Positions 45,138-53,989 of a DNA stretch of 64,000 nucleotides are shown piece after piece (position 1 is the stretch's first letter; each line of letters opens with the position of its first letter). The notes under the pieces were generated by a model, which did not search any database, was not told the origin of the DNA, and saw only the letters and a list, made by a program, of their open reading frames with translations. Source of the stretch: an uncultured Eubacteriales bacterium (lineage in GTDB: Bacteria > Bacillota > Clostridia > Lachnospirales > Lachnospiraceae); NCBI GenBank assembly GCA_900539455.1, contig UQCD01000002.1, forward strand, positions 124,001 through 188,000, in the 5' to 3' direction. Both the position numbers and the translations under genes were made by a program.

Positions 45138-45166
45138 TTGACAAAAAAATTATATCATGTTAGAAT
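45138..45166 (+). promoter_or_regulatory. sigma-A promoter for the first tRNA-Gly gene
   Basis: Consensus TTGACA at 45138-45143, a 17-bp spacer and TAGAAT at 45161-45166 with TGT before it (extended -10). A TGTTCGACA sequence follows at 45172-45180 and is shared with the second tRNA copy. Confidence 0.8.
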
Positions 45167-45194
45167 ATCATCTGTTCGACAGATATATGTCAAT

Positions 45195-45266
<72 letters not shown>

Positions 45267-45281
45267 TATTTTTTTGCTTAA

Positions 45282-45333
45282 AAATAGGACTTACCCCACA
45301 AAACTCATATTGTAGGGTAAGTCCCTTATTTTA
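45282..45333. terminator. terminator between tRNA-Gly and the ABC permease gene
   Basis: AATAGGACTTACCC and GGGTAAGTCCCTTATT form a long stem followed by T-rich sequence, with A-rich sequence on the other side. It probably ends the tRNA transcript and also the convergent ABC operon. Confidence 0.8.
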
Positions 45334-45364
45334 TTCTTAATTTAATTATACTTTCTTAATCTGC

Positions 45365-46510
45365 TTATTCCTTCTTGGTAGACTTACTACAAACAATCCC
45401 CACAGCAAAAAGTAATACTGCGAACAATATTTGTATTCCATAGCCTGCAAGAATAGTATTTTTATTTCCTGTAATTCCATCTGTAAGAGCCAGTTCTACA
45501 TCAACATACCAATAGGTAGGAAGTAGCTTTCCAACAGCTAAAACAGAAGGTGCTAATAAAAATCTGTCTACAAATACACCTGTTAAAAAGCTGCTTCCAA
45601 GACCTACAATAGTTGAAGCCATAGAAATGAGATTTCTGCTCTTTAATACTATTCCGAAAATAAAGCAGATACTTAAACAAACTACCATATAGATAAAACA
45701 GTTTAATAATCTTAGTAATCCAACCATAGTAAACATTTCCTTTGGAAATCTTATAATTGAAAATACTCCAAAGAATAAAAATATTATAAAGCCTATGCTA
45801 AAAGAAGAAAGAGTAATATAAATATTCCTTTTTAAGGCTGGCATTTTACTGCAAAGAGTTCGGATTTTTATTTCCTCTTTATTCATTGCAATTAATATAG
45901 GTGTTATGCACATAGTTAATACAGATATTAAAATATATGGCAGGAATAAATAAAAGTAATGTATAAGAGGAAGTGAGGTTGAACCAGAGGTATTATTGTA
46001 TATTGAAACAGTTGCCTCCTGTTCTAAGGCCTCAAGAGTTTTTGCATAAGCAGCAGAAGCATCCTTTTCAGTTTCCAAAAATGTGCTATATGCAGAAATA
46101 AAATTATTAATTTGCAGTTCAACAAATTGCGTAGATACTGATTCTGGAAGTTTGTAGGAGTTTAGGGAAATGTCCTCGTTATTAAGAGTTTTTTCATAAA
46201 AATTCTCTGGAATAATAAGCACATAGTCTACAGCCCGGCTATACATTTTATCTCTTATAGTGTCTAAGGAATAATCAAATTTAACAATATTATGCTTGCT
46301 GGTTATATAATTGGTAAGGCCTGTACTAAGAAGGGACTGGTCATTATCAAAAATTGCTACATTAATTGAACTTTCTGTAAATTCGCTAACAGAGGAAGGA
46401 CCTCTGTTAGAAGCCATTATCTCTAATAATACAAGAAAAATAACGGTGTAGGTTATCATTATTCCTATGGAATGTTTTGACAATTTAAAAAATGTCTTAA
46501 ATATTTGCAT
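45365..46510 (-). CDS. ABC-2 type exporter permease, second subunit (LnrN-like)
   Basis: Membrane subunit of an exporter. One span near residues 16-35 is followed by a large external domain (about 40-185) and five spans in the C-terminal half, the usual ABC-2 permease layout. The length is 381 aa. Its start overlaps the end of the first permease gene by 14 bp, so the two are translationally coupled and probably form a heterodimer. It is the last gene of a three-gene minus-strand operon. By context it resembles the LnrMN pair that exports membrane-active antimicrobials, but the substrate is an inference. Confidence 0.83.
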   Translation of the reverse strand: MQIFKTFFKLSKHSIGIMITYTVIFLVLLEIMASNRGPSSVSEFTESSINVAIFDNDQSLLSTGLTNYITSKHNIVKFDYSLDTIRDKMYSRAVDYVLIIPENFYEKTLNNEDISLNSYKLPESVSTQFVELQINNFISAYSTFLETEKDASAAYAKTLEALEQEATVSIYNNTSGSTSLPLIHYFYLFLPYILISVLTMCITPILIAMNKEEIKIRTLCSKMPALKRNIYITLSSFSIGFIIFLFFGVFSIIRFPKEMFTMVGLLRLLNCFIYMVVCLSICFIFGIVLKSRNLISMASTIVGLGSSFLTGVFVDRFLLAPSVLAVGKLLPTYWYVDVELALTDGITGNKNTILAGYGIQILFAVLLFAVGIVCSKSTKKE

Positions 46511-47636
46511 AAGATTCCCTCCTTGTCATAAAGTAGCTGCTAAGAACTAAGACAACACCATAAATAGTAAGCACTATTAAATGAGTAAAAAACTTAGTAT
46601 AGGTATCATAAATATTTAAAGAATATAGTGCGTCTGAAATAGCAGTAGCAGGATTTAATAATGCAAAAACAGGCAGCTTATCTTCCACCATGTATTTTAT
46701 ATCACCTATCATAAGACCACTGAAAAAGCTTGATACAAGAGAAAAAGTTAAAACTAAGGTAATTTTGACATTTTCTGATATTTTTGGAATTGAGCCAATA
46801 AATGTACCTGTTCCAACACCCACTAATGTACCGACAAGACTGGTTAAAATAATAAGTGGAATATTTCCAGCTAAATTTACCTTTAAAACAAATTGAAGAT
46901 ATAGTATTAAAATTATTCCAGCAAGGGCTTGTATAAGGTAGGCTGGTATAAAATTTCCTAAAATAAGGGAAAGCTTTTTTACAGGTGAAACACTATTGCG
47001 CATACCAATTTTTGAAAGGTTAGCTTTAACTGAACTGGCACATTCAACTCCGGCAAAGGAGCCAAACAGACAGCACATAGCAATTAGCGAGTAATAGTAA
47101 TTTGTAAACATATCCATACTGCCGTCAGTAAGCTTTAATTCCTTAATGTAAGTACTTGAATTTAACATTTGTGAGAAAATTGCCTGCAAAGCATTACTGT
47201 CAGTTAAATCAATATTTTGAAGCATATAGCTGATTTGCATATATTTATTTAAAATTTCTTTTAAAATACTTTCGTTTACTCCGTCACCTAGAATTGTTAA
47301 AGCTGGAACACCCTTTTCTAAATTAATAATTCCAGTAACCTCTTCATTTTCCAGCATATTAATAGCTTTACTTTCAGTTACATATTCTGGAGCGATTAGA
47401 GGTGTTTCGCTTGCAGCTAAAAAATCAGCCATACTTTTAAAGTATTGGTCCTCATTTGTTCCTTCCAGAACAACTGCAACCTTTAGCGTAGAAAAGTTTT
47501 CGGTTTTAGCTGTAATATTGCTAAATACGGCAAAAAAGCAGGTGCCTAGCAATATTGGAAAAAGGTAAGTCCAAAAAAGAGTTTCCTTAGTACGGAAATT
47601 AACCTTTAAGGAATATTTAAAAATATGTGAAAACAT
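46497..47636 (-). CDS. ABC-2 type exporter permease, first subunit (LnrM-like)
   Basis: Paralogous partner of the following permease. One N-terminal span (about 20-40), an external domain to about 185 and five or six C-terminal spans give the ABC-2 topology; 379 aa. It lies 43 bp after the ATPase gene, with a ribosome site (AGGAGG on the minus strand). The two permeases share layout but little sequence, as expected for an asymmetric exporter. Direction of transport is taken from the ABC-2 family, which is mainly export. Confidence 0.83.
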   Translation of the reverse strand: MFSHIFKYSLKVNFRTKETLFWTYLFPILLGTCFFAVFSNITAKTENFSTLKVAVVLEGTNEDQYFKSMADFLAASETPLIAPEYVTESKAINMLENEEVTGIINLEKGVPALTILGDGVNESILKEILNKYMQISYMLQNIDLTDSNALQAIFSQMLNSSTYIKELKLTDGSMDMFTNYYYSLIAMCCLFGSFAGVECASSVKANLSKIGMRNSVSPVKKLSLILGNFIPAYLIQALAGIILILYLQFVLKVNLAGNIPLIILTSLVGTLVGVGTGTFIGSIPKISENVKITLVLTFSLVSSFFSGLMIGDIKYMVEDKLPVFALLNPATAISDALYSLNIYDTYTKFFTHLIVLTIYGVVLVLSSYFMTRRESYANI

Positions 47637-47679
47637 ATGTACCTCCTAAAATAGTTGACATTTAATTAATAGTAGCAGC

Positions 47680-48621
47680 TTAATCACGCAATTCTTTACC
47701 TGTAATTTCAAGAAATACATCATTAAGAGTTGGAAGCTCAGAGTAAATTCTGCCAATGTCTATATTTGCTTTTTTAAAGTAGTCCAAAACCTGTACAAGA
47801 TTATGCTTACCACCAGAATAGTAAAGCTTAAGCTTATTGTTGGTGTAGTCAGCCTTATATAATTGAGGAAGCTCTTTAAGCTTTTCAAGGTGTGAATTAT
47901 CCAGATTTAGCACTTCGATAGAAATAGTTTCACTATTTTTTATAAGACCTAATAATTCCTCCTTAGTTCCTAAGGCAATGTTTTTGCCCTTATCCATAAT
48001 GGCAATTCTGGTACAGATTTGTTCAACCTCCTCCATATAATGAGAGGTGTAAACAATGGTCGCTCCCTTTTTATTCAAGTCTATAATGCCCTCAAGAATT
48101 TTATTTCTGCTTTGAGGGTCAACAGCAACAGTAGGCTCATCCATAAATATAAGTGATGGCTTGTGAGCAATGCCACAGGCAATATTTAATCGCCTAAGAA
48201 GTCCTCCGGAAAGCTTTTTAGGATAAAACTTTTCAAATTGTTTTAAGTCTACAAATTCTATAGCCTCTTCTACATACTGTTTTCTGGTAGCCTTGTCTTT
48301 AATATATAAACCACAGAAGTAGTCAATATTTTCATATACAGTTAAATTGTCAAAAACAGCAACATTTTGCATTACCACGCCGATTCTGGCTTTTATATCA
48401 TAGCAGTCAGGCTTCATTTCTTTGCCAAAAACCTTAATAGAACCCTTGTCGTGAGTAAGAAGGGATAAGATACAATTAATGGTTGTGGTTTTTCCAGAAC
48501 CATTAGGACCTAAAAGTCCGAAAATTTCACCTTCGTTAATTTCAAGATTAAAATGGTCTAATGCAATTAATTCTTTGTAGCGTTTTACAAGCTGCTCTAT
48601 TTTTATAATTGGTTCACTCAT
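47680..48621 (-). CDS. ABC transporter ATP-binding subunit (LnrL-like)
   Basis: Drives the two permeases encoded downstream. Walker A is GLLGPNGSGKTT (about residues 35-46), the Q-loop VVMQN, the signature LSGGLLRRL and Walker B LIFMDEPTVAVD, followed by the switch His in TSHYMEE. A C-terminal extension of about 85 residues (from 230) is typical of drug-export ATPases. It is 313 aa. GGAGG precedes the start. It is the first gene of the operon and diverges from a two-component system, the usual arrangement for regulator-controlled antimicrobial export. Confidence 0.92.
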   Translation of the reverse strand: MSEPIIKIEQLVKRYKELIALDHFNLEINEGEIFGLLGPNGSGKTTTINCILSLLTHDKGSIKVFGKEMKPDCYDIKARIGVVMQNVAVFDNLTVYENIDYFCGLYIKDKATRKQYVEEAIEFVDLKQFEKFYPKKLSGGLLRRLNIACGIAHKPSLIFMDEPTVAVDPQSRNKILEGIIDLNKKGATIVYTSHYMEEVEQICTRIAIMDKGKNIALGTKEELLGLIKNSETISIEVLNLDNSHLEKLKELPQLYKADYTNNKLKLYYSGGKHNLVQVLDYFKKANIDIGRIYSELPTLNDVFLEITGKELRD

Positions 48622-48697
48622 ATAAATCCTCCTATATATATGTAAAATTATTTTCTAATATTAGTTTACTAGATTTAGAAAATAGTGAAAGTGAAAA

Positions 48698-48726
48698 ATT
48701 ACATTAGTTTAAATGACATTTGTCAC
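48698..48726 (-). promoter_or_regulatory. candidate promoter and operator of the ABC operon
   Basis: On the minus strand GTGACA (48726-48721) and TGTAAT (48703-48698) are 17 bp apart. The inverted repeat TGACA-TT-TGTCA at 48714-48725 overlaps the -35. Short dyads of this kind are usual binding sites of NarL/LuxR-type response regulators, one of which is encoded 1.3 kb away. The 252-bp gap between the divergent operons holds little else; a TATAAT at 48830-48835 may serve the kinase gene. Confidence 0.45.
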
Positions 48727-48873
48727 ATTTATCCTGAAAAGCCAGTTAAATGAAAAATATAAATCTTAAAATAGTATAAATTAGTTCATAATAAGCATTT
48801 TAGGTATGTTATTTTAGATAAATATTTAGTATAATAAATAAGGCAAATAAAATGTTCGTAAATGGTGAATAAA

Positions 48874-49989
48874 ATGCTTACACTTATAGATAGAATAATA
48901 ATATGGGCTATAGGCATTAATGGGCTTATAATGGAAAATGCCACAATAGATGCAAAGCTTGTAGTTTGTATATTACTTAGCGGCCTTATGCTTTGTATAT
49001 TGTATATTTTGGACAATTCCGTATACAGTAAGGCTCAGTGGATTTTTAGTCTGGGCGTCTGCTTTATTGTGGTACCTTGCTGGAATATGCAGTGTTTTAT
49101 GGGACTTGTAATATATAGCAGCCTGTTTAAAGCTAAAAAAAATAAAGAACAGTTTATATCAGTAATTACATTAATTGGTATATTAAATATATTTTTGTTA
49201 AAAAATAAAGAGCTATTTTATATTTATTACATAATTTTGTCATATTTTATTTCTATAATAATGGCTGTTAAAACAAGAAGGCTTTTAGATAAAAGTCTGG
49301 AGCTACAGACTGTCAGGGATGATAGCGCGGAAAGGAACAATAGTCTGAGCATAAGAAATAAATATTTGTTAGATAATCAGGAAAATCAGATACATATAGC
49401 TACATTAAGCGAAAGAAACAGAATCGCCAGAGAAATACATGACAATGTAGGACACTTATTGTCCCGTTCAATATTACAGGTAGGTGCGTGTATTGCCATA
49501 AATAAAGGTACACCAGTAGAAAAACAATTATTGCCAATAAAGGATACCTTAGATGAGGCAATGAACAGCATCAGAGAAAGCGTTCACGATTTGCATAAGG
49601 ACAGCTTTGATTTAAAAATTGCCACAGAGGCTATATTAGAGGAACTAAAGAATTTTAAAATAGATTTTGAATATGATGTATCGGAAAATGCAGATAAAAA
49701 TATTAAATATGTTTTTATTACTATTTTAAAAGAGGCAGTTACTAATATTGTAAAGCACTCAAATGGTGACAGTGTTGTGATTATTATGAGAGAGCTGGAA
49801 AGAAATTATCAGCTTCTTATAGAGGATAACGGCAAAGTATCCCCAAATAGTGAAAATTATATTAAGGAAATAAATGAAGGCATAGGATTAACCAATATGG
49901 AAGAAAGAGTTAAGGGTTTGTCAGGAATTATTAATTTTTCTATTGAAAACGGATTTAGGATATTTATTTCTGTGCCTAAGGAGGTATAA
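48874..49989 (+). CDS. sensor histidine kinase, NarL-system type (HisKA_3)
   Basis: Membrane sensor of a two-component pair. About five spans fill the first 135 residues with almost no external domain, typical of intramembrane-sensing kinases such as DesK or LnrJ. The phospho-acceptor His is in RIAREIHDNVGH near residue 185, and the ATPase domain has EAVTNIVKHSNG, EDNGKVSP and GIGLTNMEERV. I place the start at the ATG at 48874, five bases after GGTGA; 48862 is also possible. It diverges from the ABC operon and overlaps the regulator's ribosome site, so kinase and regulator are made together. Confidence 0.88.
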   Translation: MLTLIDRIIIWAIGINGLIMENATIDAKLVVCILLSGLMLCILYILDNSVYSKAQWIFSLGVCFIVVPCWNMQCFMGLVIYSSLFKAKKNKEQFISVITLIGILNIFLLKNKELFYIYYIILSYFISIIMAVKTRRLLDKSLELQTVRDDSAERNNSLSIRNKYLLDNQENQIHIATLSERNRIAREIHDNVGHLLSRSILQVGACIAINKGTPVEKQLLPIKDTLDEAMNSIRESVHDLHKDSFDLKIATEAILEELKNFKIDFEYDVSENADKNIKYVFITILKEAVTNIVKHSNGDSVVIIMRELERNYQLLIEDNGKVSPNSENYIKEINEGIGLTNMEERVKGLSGIINFSIENGFRIFISVPKEV

Positions 49990-49992
49990 ACT

Positions 49993-50613
49993 ATGCAAAT
50001 AGTTATTGTAGATGATGATGATATTGTTTTAATGTCCTTAAAAACTATTATCGAAACCAGTGGTATTGAGGTGGTTGGAGTTGGAAAAAGTGGAGAGGAC
50101 GCAATAAGCCTATATGAAAAATACCAGCCGGATATTTTACTGTCAGATATAAGAATGAATGGCTTAACAGGCATTGAGGCAGCAACTAAAATAATAGAAA
50201 AATATGAAAATGCAAAAATATTATTCCTTACAACATTTTCTGATGATGAATATGTAATCTCAGCAATTAGCTGTGGAGCAAAGGGATATATACTTAAACA
50301 GGATTTTGAGGGAATTATTCCAGCCTTAAAGGCAGTGTTTTCAGGACAGAGTGTTTTTGGAGGAAATATAGTTGAAAAAATACCTGTTGTTAATAGAAAG
50401 AAAAATACATATGGGTATTATGAAAATAAAGGAATAACCCAGAAGGAATACGAGATAATTACACTTGTTGCAGAAGGTATGAATAATAAAGAAATAGCAA
50501 ATGAATTATTTTTATCGGAAGGAACAGTTAGAAATTATTTAAGCAATATATTGGAAAAACTACAAATGAGGGATAGAACACAGTTGGTTGTTGACTATTA
50601 CAAAAACAATTAA
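49993..50613 (+). CDS. response regulator, NarL/LuxR family
   Basis: A 206-aa transcription factor activated by phosphorylation. The receiver domain has the acidic pair in VIVDDDDIVL, the phospho-acceptor Asp in LLSDIRMNG near residue 54, and Lys in LKQDF. The LuxR-type HTH is in the last 65 residues (GITQKEYEIITLVAEG ... NKEIANELFLSEGTVRNYL). It starts 3 bp after the kinase gene. Its likely target is the divergent ABC operon, where a TGACA-TT-TGTCA dyad overlaps the -35. An alarmone synthetase gene follows 22 bp downstream. Confidence 0.92.
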   Translation: MQIVIVDDDDIVLMSLKTIIETSGIEVVGVGKSGEDAISLYEKYQPDILLSDIRMNGLTGIEAATKIIEKYENAKILFLTTFSDDEYVISAISCGAKGYILKQDFEGIIPALKAVFSGQSVFGGNIVEKIPVVNRKKNTYGYYENKGITQKEYEIITLVAEGMNNKEIANELFLSEGTVRNYLSNILEKLQMRDRTQLVVDYYKNN

Positions 50614-50635
50614 AAATCAGAATAGAGGTAGAAAA

Positions 50636-51310
50636 ATGAAGAAAACAGATGAAGAGTTACGAGAAATCAGTGTATCAAGAATATTCAAGGAGGTAGAACC
50701 TTTTATTAATCTTATGATGCAGTATAGATGTGCAGTCAGAGAAATTGAAACAAAGCTAAATGTTTTAAATGAAGAGTATTCAGTAAGATTTGCAAGAAAT
50801 CCCTTTGAGTCAATAAAATCCAGAATTAAATCTCCAGAAAGCATTTATGAAAAGCTAATCAGAAGAGGCTATGAGGTATCTGTTGACAGCATAAGGGAAA
50901 ATCTTACCGATGTGGCAGGTATCAGAGTTATCTGCTCCTTTGTTGATGATATTTATACTTTAGCAGACCAGTTAATTAATCAGGACGACATTATTTTAGT
51001 AGAAAAAAAGGATTATATAAAAAATCCAAAGCCTAATGGATATAGAAGCCTTCATTTAATACTTGATATACCTATCTTTTTGTCAGCGGGCAAGGAACAT
51101 ATAAAGGTAGAGGTTCAGTTTAGAACTATTGCTATGGACTTTTGGGCAAGCCTAGACCACAAGCTTCGTTACAAGAAAAATATTGATAATCAGGATATTA
51201 TTGTGGCAGAGCTTAAGGAATGTGCAGATACTATAAGTGATATGGATTGCAGAATGCAGCAGATAAGATATATGATAGAGGAGCAGGGTAATCATGTAAA
51301 GATGGAGTAA
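50636..51310 (+). CDS. small alarmone synthetase (RelQ-like GTP pyrophosphokinase)
   Basis: Makes (p)ppGpp from ATP and GDP/GTP. It is a synthetase-only protein of 224 aa, with no hydrolase or C-terminal regulatory domains. Motifs are the RxxxY-type substrate loop (IKSRIKSPESIYEK), DVAGIRVICSFVDD, NGYRSLHL and VEVQFRTIAMDFWAS with DHKLRYK. The ATG at 50636 follows GAGG. It is only 22 bp from the response regulator gene, so kinase, regulator and synthetase are probably one operon. In B. subtilis such enzymes are induced by envelope stress, which fits the context. Confidence 0.92.
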   Translation: MKKTDEELREISVSRIFKEVEPFINLMMQYRCAVREIETKLNVLNEEYSVRFARNPFESIKSRIKSPESIYEKLIRRGYEVSVDSIRENLTDVAGIRVICSFVDDIYTLADQLINQDDIILVEKKDYIKNPKPNGYRSLHLILDIPIFLSAGKEHIKVEVQFRTIAMDFWASLDHKLRYKKNIDNQDIIVAELKECADTISDMDCRMQQIRYMIEEQGNHVKME

Positions 51311-51340
51311 TTACTGCATTATAATATTAGAGCTATATGC

Positions 51341-51391
51341 AAAAAGAAATGTTTTTTATTACAAGGTGTGATAAAAAACATTTCTTTTTAA
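51341..51391 (+). terminator. intrinsic terminator of the kinase-regulator-alarmone operon
   Basis: A perfect 19-bp stem (51341-51359 with 51371-51389), AAAAAGAAATGTTTTTTAT and its complement, has an 11-base loop and ends in five T residues. Confidence 0.85.
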
Positions 51392-51424
51392 TGTGTAAAA
51401 ATTGTATATAAATAGTACAAAAAT

Positions 51425-51455
51425 AAAAACAGGTATTAAAAAATACCTGTTTTTT
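51425..51455. terminator. bidirectional terminator beside the second tRNA-Gly
   Basis: AAAAACAGGTATT and AATACCTGTTTTT form a perfect 13-bp stem with a 4-base loop and T runs on both strands. It most likely ends the minus-strand tRNA transcript. Confidence 0.85.
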
Positions 51456-51465
51456 GCAACAAAAA

Positions 51466-51537
<72 letters not shown>

Positions 51538-51567
51538 ATTGTGTACCGACTGTGTCGAACAAGGGGT

Positions 51568-51596
51568 ATTTTAGCATAATAGTGTTTTGATGTCAA
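51568..51596 (-). promoter_or_regulatory. sigma-A promoter for the second tRNA-Gly gene
   Basis: On the minus strand TTGACA (51596-51591), 17 bp and TAAAAT (51573-51568) preceded by TGC. As at the first copy, TTGTTCGACA follows before the tRNA. Confidence 0.78.
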
Positions 51597-51632
51597 TATT
51601 TTTTTGGGAAAATATTGAGTTGGATTTTTCTA

Positions 51633-51661
51633 TTGAAAAAAAGCCATATAAAAACTATAAT
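51633..51661 (+). promoter_or_regulatory. sigma-A promoter of the pyr operon
   Basis: TTGAAA at 51633-51638 and consensus TATAAT at 51656-51661 with a 17-bp spacer. It gives an untranslated leader of about 97 bases before pyrC. Confidence 0.75.
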
Positions 51662-51693
51662 AAAAGATAATGTCAAAAGTGAAGAATACTTAT

Positions 51694-51725
51694 TTGTGCA
51701 AGCACAAGCGTAATTTATACTTGTG
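51694..51725 (+). promoter_or_regulatory. pyr leader with two mutually exclusive small hairpins
   Basis: TTGTG (51694-51698) can pair with CACAA (51703-51707), but CACAAG (51703-51708) can instead pair with CTTGTG (51720-51725). The shared strand makes the two exclusive. This could be a simple switch, or chance in an AT-rich leader; I see no PyrR-type binding loop and no T tract. Confidence 0.35.
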
Positions 51726-51764
51726 ACAATTACTTACAAATTATGTTTATTGAGAGGATAAGCT

Positions 51765-53039
51765 ATGACAACTTTAATAAAGTCAGGAAGAGTTATAAAT
51801 CCTGCAAAAAATCAGGACGAGATTTGTGACCTTCTAGTAGAAAATGGAATTATCACAAAATGTGATAAGAACATAGAAGGAAGCTTTGATGAGGTTATTA
51901 ACGCAGACGGGCTGCTTGTAATGCCGGGACTTATTGATTTGCATGTTCATTTAAGAGAGCCGGGCTTTGAGTATAAGGAAACTATTGAAACAGGCTCAAA
52001 GGCAGCAGCAAAGGGTGGTTATACATCTATTTGTGCAATGCCTAATACTAAGCCTGCAGTAGATTCTGTGGAAACAGTTAAATACATAAAGGAAAAGGCA
52101 AAAGAGGTTTCACCGATTAATGTTTTAATTGTTGGGGCAGTTACTAAGGAGCAGGCAGGAAAAGAGCTTAGTGACATTAGGGGAATGAAGCAGGAGGGGA
52201 TATGCGCTATTAGCGAGGACGGAAAGTCAGTTATGAATTCTGGAATATACAGAGAGGCTATGAAACTTGCAAAGGAGCTTAACATTCCGGTTATGGCACA
52301 TTGTGAGGATATAAATATGGTATGTGGTGGAGCACTTAATATGGGAAAAAAGGCAGAGGAGTTAGGGGTAAAGGGTATTTCTAATGCTGTTGAGGATGTA
52401 ATAGCTGCAAGAGATATTCTTATAGCCAAGGAAACTGGTGCAAGGCTGCATTTATGCCATTGCTCTACAGTTGATAGTGAAAGAATGGTGCGTGAGGCTA
52501 AGGAGGAAGGACTTTTAGTTACTGCTGAGGTCTGCCCACATCACTTTACCTTATGTGAGGACGACATAACAGCCAATGATGCAAATTACAAAATGAATCC
52601 ACCAGTTAGAAGCAAAAAGGATTTAGAGGCACTTAGAGCTGGTCTTAAAAATGATGTTTTTGATGTAATATCTACAGACCACGCACCACATAGTGCTGAA
52701 GAAAAGTCAAGAAGCATAGATAAAGCTCCTTTTGGTATTGTAGGCAGTGAAACAGCAGTTGCACTTACTATGACAGAGCTTGTTCATACAGGAATAATAA
52801 ATTATATGCAGATGGCTGCAAAGATGAGCTACAACCCTGCAAAGGTTTTAGGTATAGATAAAGGCACCTTAAATGTTGGAGCAATAGCTGATATTACTAT
52901 TATTGACCCGGAAAAGGAATACACAGTTAATACAGAGGACTTTGTGTCAAAGGGCAAGAATACTCCGTTTAATGGATATAAGGCTAAGGGCATGGTTGTA
53001 AGAACTATTGTTAGTGGAAAAACAGTATACAAAATATAA
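51765..53039 (+). CDS. pyrC: dihydroorotase
   Basis: Closes carbamoyl-aspartate to dihydroorotate, step three of pyrimidine synthesis. It is a class I amidohydrolase: metal ligands in DLHVHLREPG near residues 59-68, KMNPPVRS, HCEDINM near 178, HLCHCST near 230, and STDHAPH near 302. The length, 424 aa, is typical. TTGAGAGGATAAG precedes the ATG. It heads the pyrC-F-K-D-E operon; carAB and pyrB are not in the window. Confidence 0.96.
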   Translation: MTTLIKSGRVINPAKNQDEICDLLVENGIITKCDKNIEGSFDEVINADGLLVMPGLIDLHVHLREPGFEYKETIETGSKAAAKGGYTSICAMPNTKPAVDSVETVKYIKEKAKEVSPINVLIVGAVTKEQAGKELSDIRGMKQEGICAISEDGKSVMNSGIYREAMKLAKELNIPVMAHCEDINMVCGGALNMGKKAEELGVKGISNAVEDVIAARDILIAKETGARLHLCHCSTVDSERMVREAKEEGLLVTAEVCPHHFTLCEDDITANDANYKMNPPVRSKKDLEALRAGLKNDVFDVISTDHAPHSAEEKSRSIDKAPFGIVGSETAVALTMTELVHTGIINYMQMAAKMSYNPAKVLGIDKGTLNVGAIADITIIDPEKEYTVNTEDFVSKGKNTPFNGYKAKGMVVRTIVSGKTVYKI

Positions 53040-53059
53040 TATGAAAGAGGACAAGCTAT

Positions 53060-53980
53060 ATGATTAACAAATTAGTAGAAAAAATCCAGAAACTTAACGC
53101 ACCTGTAGTAGTAGGTTTAGACCCTATGTTAGATTATGTTCCAAAGCATATTCAAAAGAAAGCCTTTGATGAATTTGGAGAAACCCTAGAGGGTGCAGGA
53201 GAGGCAATTTGGCAGTTTAACAAGGCAATTCTTGATGCAACCTATGATATTATTCCGGCTATTAAGCCACAGATTGCAATGTATGAGCAGTTTGGCATCG
53301 AAGGACTTAAGGCATTTAAAAAGACAGTAGATTACGCAAAATCAAAAGACATTGTAGTAATAGGTGATATAAAAAGAGGCGATATTGGCTCAACCTCTAC
53401 AGCATATGCAGTAGGACACTTAGGAAGTGTAAAGGTTGGCAATAATGTATGCAAAGCCTTTGATGAGGATTTTGTTACAGTAAACCCTTATCTTGGCTCT
53501 GACGGTGTAAAGCCATTTATTGATGTATGTAAGGAAGAAAACAAGGGTATTTTCGTACTTGTTAAAACCTCAAATAAGTCTAGTGGAGAATTTCAGGATA
53601 GATTAGTAGATGGCAGACCATTATATGAAATCGTTGGTGAGCAGGTTGCAAAATGGGGCGAGGAGCATATGGGTGATAAGTACAGCTATGTAGGTGCAGT
53701 AGTAGGAGCTACATATCCAGAAATGGGAAAGGTTTTAAGAAAGGTTATGCCAAAAGCATACATTCTTGTTCCGGGCTATGGTGCACAGGGTGGCAAGGCT
53801 GGTGATTTAGCTCCATATTTTAATGAAGACGGTTTAGGTGCTATTGTAAATTCATCAAGAGGAATAATATGTGCCTACAAGCAGGAGGCATACAGCAAAT
53901 ATGGTGAGGAAAACTTTGCAGATGCTTCCAGAGCAGCAGTTGAATTTATGATTAAAGATATTACAGAAGCAATTAGATAA
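53060..53980 (+). CDS. pyrF: orotidine-5'-phosphate decarboxylase (type 2)
   Basis: Last step to UMP. The catalytic DxKxxD site is in IGDIKRGDIGSTS near residues 92-104, in the spacing of the longer group 2 enzymes; the length of 306 aa also fits group 2 rather than the 240-aa Bacillus type. The C-terminal LVPGYGAQGGK phosphate loop is clear. It starts 20 bp after pyrC behind AGAGGACA and is followed 9 bp later by pyrK. Confidence 0.95.
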   Translation: MINKLVEKIQKLNAPVVVGLDPMLDYVPKHIQKKAFDEFGETLEGAGEAIWQFNKAILDATYDIIPAIKPQIAMYEQFGIEGLKAFKKTVDYAKSKDIVVIGDIKRGDIGSTSTAYAVGHLGSVKVGNNVCKAFDEDFVTVNPYLGSDGVKPFIDVCKEENKGIFVLVKTSNKSSGEFQDRLVDGRPLYEIVGEQVAKWGEEHMGDKYSYVGAVVGATYPEMGKVLRKVMPKAYILVPGYGAQGGKAGDLAPYFNEDGLGAIVNSSRGIICAYKQEAYSKYGEENFADASRAAVEFMIKDITEAIR

Positions 53981-53989
53981 GGAGCAGCT

